Positions 22,450-23,736 of a stretch of 23,736 nucleotides of DNA are shown here, one piece after another. Each line of letters starts with the position of its first letter. The stretch's first letter is position 1. The notes below the pieces were generated by a model. That model saw nothing but the letters and a program-made list of their open reading frames with translations, was not told where the DNA came from and ran no database searches. Origin of the DNA: CAYOEZ01 sp964402955 (GTDB taxonomy: Bacteria; Chloroflexota; DTOL01; DAOUCN01); assembly GCA_964402955.1 (NCBI GenBank), contig CAYOEZ010000049.1, forward strand, positions 1 to 23,736. Reading direction: 5' to 3'. The position numbers were made by a program, and so were the translations under genes.

Positions 22450-22478
22450 AGCATATCACGACCTGCGCTGAATGTCAA
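22450..22478 (-). promoter_or_regulatory. Promoter of the T-box sulfur operon
   Basis: On the minus strand TTGACA (22473-22478), a 17-nt spacer and TATGCT (22450-22455) form a strong sigma-70-type promoter. The start would be near 22443, about 60 nt before T-box Stem I and about 500 nt before the first gene. Confidence 0.85.
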
Positions 22479-22481
22479 GGG

Positions 22482-22516
22482 GTTTTGCGATCAGTTTCTT
22501 AAGCTGGTCGCAAAAC
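22482..22516. promoter_or_regulatory. 13-bp inverted repeat just upstream of the -35 box
   Basis: GTTTTGCGATCAG (22482-22494) and CTGGTCGCAAAAC (22504-22516) are inverted copies with one mismatch and a 9-nt centre. The dyad ends 3 bp from the -35 hexamer of the sulfur operon promoter, a typical position for an activator or repressor. It also overlaps the end of the hydrolase fragment, so it could be a relic element end or a terminator lacking a U-run. Confidence 0.5.
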
Positions 22517-22809
22517 GGCGGCCTGCTCTCTGAGGCTGACCGCCGGGCGCTCCCGCTGGAAATAGGCGGGGTTGAAGCGGGCGAAATCCCACTCGCCGCT
22601 GGCCGTGCGCTCGAAGGGGTAGTAAACCGGCTCGTTCTCGTTCCAGCCGTAGTGCTTGGGGAAAACGCACATGCGCAGCTTGTTGAAGGGCGCAGTCTTG
22701 AGCGTCTTCAGCGTCTGTTCTTCCAACTCGTCGCCCTGGTGCGTCCAGGCGTAGCAGGTTGTACCGACCACAAAATACGGCGTCCCATCTACATAGGCGA
22801 ATACCTTCT
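22499..22809 (-). pseudogene. Fragment of a DUF4038/DUF5605-like glycoside hydrolase (N-terminal part)
   Basis: On the minus strand the frame reads FAYVDGTPYFVVGTTCYAWT, then FNKLRMCVFPKHYGWNENEP and FARFNPAYFQ. This is recognisable as the first barrel strands of DUF4038/DUF5605-type (apiosidase-like) glycoside hydrolases, which are normally 450 or more residues long. There is no start codon with a ribosome-binding site, the beginning is fused into the end of the URO-D-like gene, and after PAYFQ the sequence departs from the family and stops at TAA 22499-22501. Both ends are therefore lost, and this is a remnant rather than a small gene. Confidence 0.75.
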
Positions 22810-23736
22810 CGCCCGCAGATCTGCACGAATGGCTGCGGCTCGATCAAATATCTCCGTCTTGCTCAGCCCCGCTTCGGCGTACATGGCAAAGATGTTGTCG
22901 TCGGGCGTCTCGGGCGGAATTGTGTGCGACGCAGCCAGAATGTAGCCTCCACCGCCTGCGGTCATGCCTTCCAGCAGGCGCGCCGTCGCCCGCCGCACGT
23001 CATCAACCGTGCCGTTTGGCAGCAGGTCTTGCGTGTCTACCCCGCCCATAAAGGCCAGATTCTTGCCAAACTCCCGCTTGAGCTCGAGCGGATCCATGCC
23101 GGGGCAGTTACACTGCACAGGGTTGAGCACATCGAGGCCGATCTCCACCAGATCAGCGATGATGGGCCGCAGCGAGCCGCAGCAGTGATACGCGACCCAC
23201 AGACCGTGCGTCTTGCCCACAGCAAACACCCGCGCCAGGTGCGGCTTGATCTGTTCGCGCCAGGTACGGGGGCTCATGAGCAAGCTCTGCTGCGAGGCGA
23301 CGTCATCGCCTGCCCACAACCAGTCCAGCGGGAATCGGTTGCAGGCCAGCTCCGACAACACTTGTGCGAAATCGGCGCAGCGCCCAAACATTGTCGCGAT
23401 CAGTTCAGGGTCGCCGGCCACATCCAACAGCGCCGGCTCCATGCCCCGCAGCCGCCAATACATCTCGAAGACACAAGGCGATACGTCACAGCCAATGAAA
23501 CTGTCTTTCGCTTTGGCGACGATGGGACGCATCTGGCTCAGCAACTCTTCAACGTGGTGATAGGGGAACTGGTACTGCAAAACCTGTTCACGCGTCACCT
23601 CAGCCAGCGGGAAGCCCACGATCTGGTTAAACGAGCCTTCCTTCACCCAGAGTATGCCCAAGACGTAGCTATGCCGTTCCCAATCATGCTCGTGAACAAC
23701 GCCTTCCATGGCGTAGTTGTTGTTCACCCATGTCTG
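22789..23736 (-). CDS. URO-D superfamily protein (uroporphyrinogen decarboxylase / corrinoid methyltransferase type), partial
   Basis: The frame is open at the right window edge, so the N-terminus is missing; the GTG at 23727 is probably internal. About 315 residues are visible. Family features are CDVSPCVFEMYWRLRGME, the DWLWAGDDVASQQSLLMSP segment, the HCCGSLRPIIADLVEIGLD stretch with the metal-type His-Cys, NPVQ, and FMGGVDTQDLLPNGTVDDVR. Such proteins next to sugar-catabolic genes in environmental bacteria are usually MtaA/CmuA-like or of unknown function rather than haem-biosynthetic HemE. The extreme C-terminus (RRYSPM) is encoded by sequence shared, in another frame, with the hydrolase fragment, so the last few residues may be altered by the rearrangement. 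Confidence 0.82.
   Translation of the reverse strand, partial: QTWVNNNYAMEGVVHEHDWERHSYVLGILWVKEGSFNQIVGFPLAEVTREQVLQYQFPYHHVEELLSQMRPIVAKAKDSFIGCDVSPCVFEMYWRLRGMEPALLDVAGDPELIATMFGRCADFAQVLSELACNRFPLDWLWAGDDVASQQSLLMSPRTWREQIKPHLARVFAVGKTHGLWVAYHCCGSLRPIIADLVEIGLDVLNPVQCNCPGMDPLELKREFGKNLAFMGGVDTQDLLPNGTVDDVRRATARLLEGMTAGGGGYILAASHTIPPETPDDNIFAMYAEAGLSKTEIFDRAAAIRADLRARRYSPM

Overview
The window looks like a GC-rich bacterial chromosome segment, most likely from the Chloroflexota (Anaerolineae or Caldilineae type). This rests on the Thr/Pro/Ala-rich tether behind the Tat/lipobox signal of the solute-binding protein, the Opp-type transporter serving glycoside hydrolases, a T-box leader, and the short palindromic repeats between genes. 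Taxonomy is an inference. Almost all genes lie on the minus strand.

Region A (about 1-14900) is a carbohydrate-utilisation locus. Read in the direction of transcription (right to left) it holds a LacI-type regulator with a consensus promoter and an overlapping operator, a Tat lipoprotein substrate-binding protein of the peptide/oligosaccharide type, a GH42-like beta-galactosidase, an M20 (AbgB-like) amidohydrolase and a second glycoside-hydrolase-like protein with a beta-galactosidase trimerisation-type domain. The full OppB-OppC-OppD-OppF transporter and a small RraB-like protein follow. A strong bidirectional hairpin separates this from a convergent alpha/beta-hydrolase tail at the left edge. 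Gaps carry palindromic repeats, including a nested inverted-repeat structure at 5324-5591. The likely model is uptake of an oligosaccharide or glycoconjugate followed by cytoplasmic hydrolysis. The substrate cannot be read from sequence.

Region B (about 15206-22478) is the most interesting part: a ten-gene sulfur-assimilation operon behind a TTGACA-17-TATGCT promoter and a full T-box riboswitch with its own terminator. In transcription order it encodes a MoaD/ThiS-like sulfur carrier whose Gly-Gly is masked by a short tail, a single-domain rhodanese, a JAMM protease, a ThiF/MoeB-type E1, a YeeE/TsuA-type thiosulfate importer, a tandem TusA with a degenerate second domain, a normal TusA, a DsrE2 protein, an O-acetylhomoserine sulfhydrylase-like PLP enzyme, and a second MoaD-like carrier ending in a free Gly-Gly. 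I infer that imported thiosulfate sulfur passes along TusA/DsrE/rhodanese to a carrier thiocarboxylate made by the E1, and that the PLP enzyme uses it to make homocysteine or cysteine. This resembles the HcyS/HcyD/HcyF-MetY route of Wolinella and the CysO/Mec+ route of mycobacteria, but with a thiosulfate import and relay module and tRNA-sensing control added. The T-box specifier reads best as UGC (Cys), but its acceptor-pairing bulge (UGGU) predicts a tRNA with discriminator A, which does not fit a normal tRNA-Cys.

The sulfur operon is bracketed by scars. An IS256-family transposase 3' remnant abuts its last gene on the left. On the right, a roughly 100-codon fragment of a DUF4038-like glycoside hydrolase is wedged between its promoter and a partial URO-D/methyltransferase-type gene at the edge. 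Glycan-related genes on both sides suggest that the sulfur operon was inserted into, or brought next to, a carbohydrate locus.
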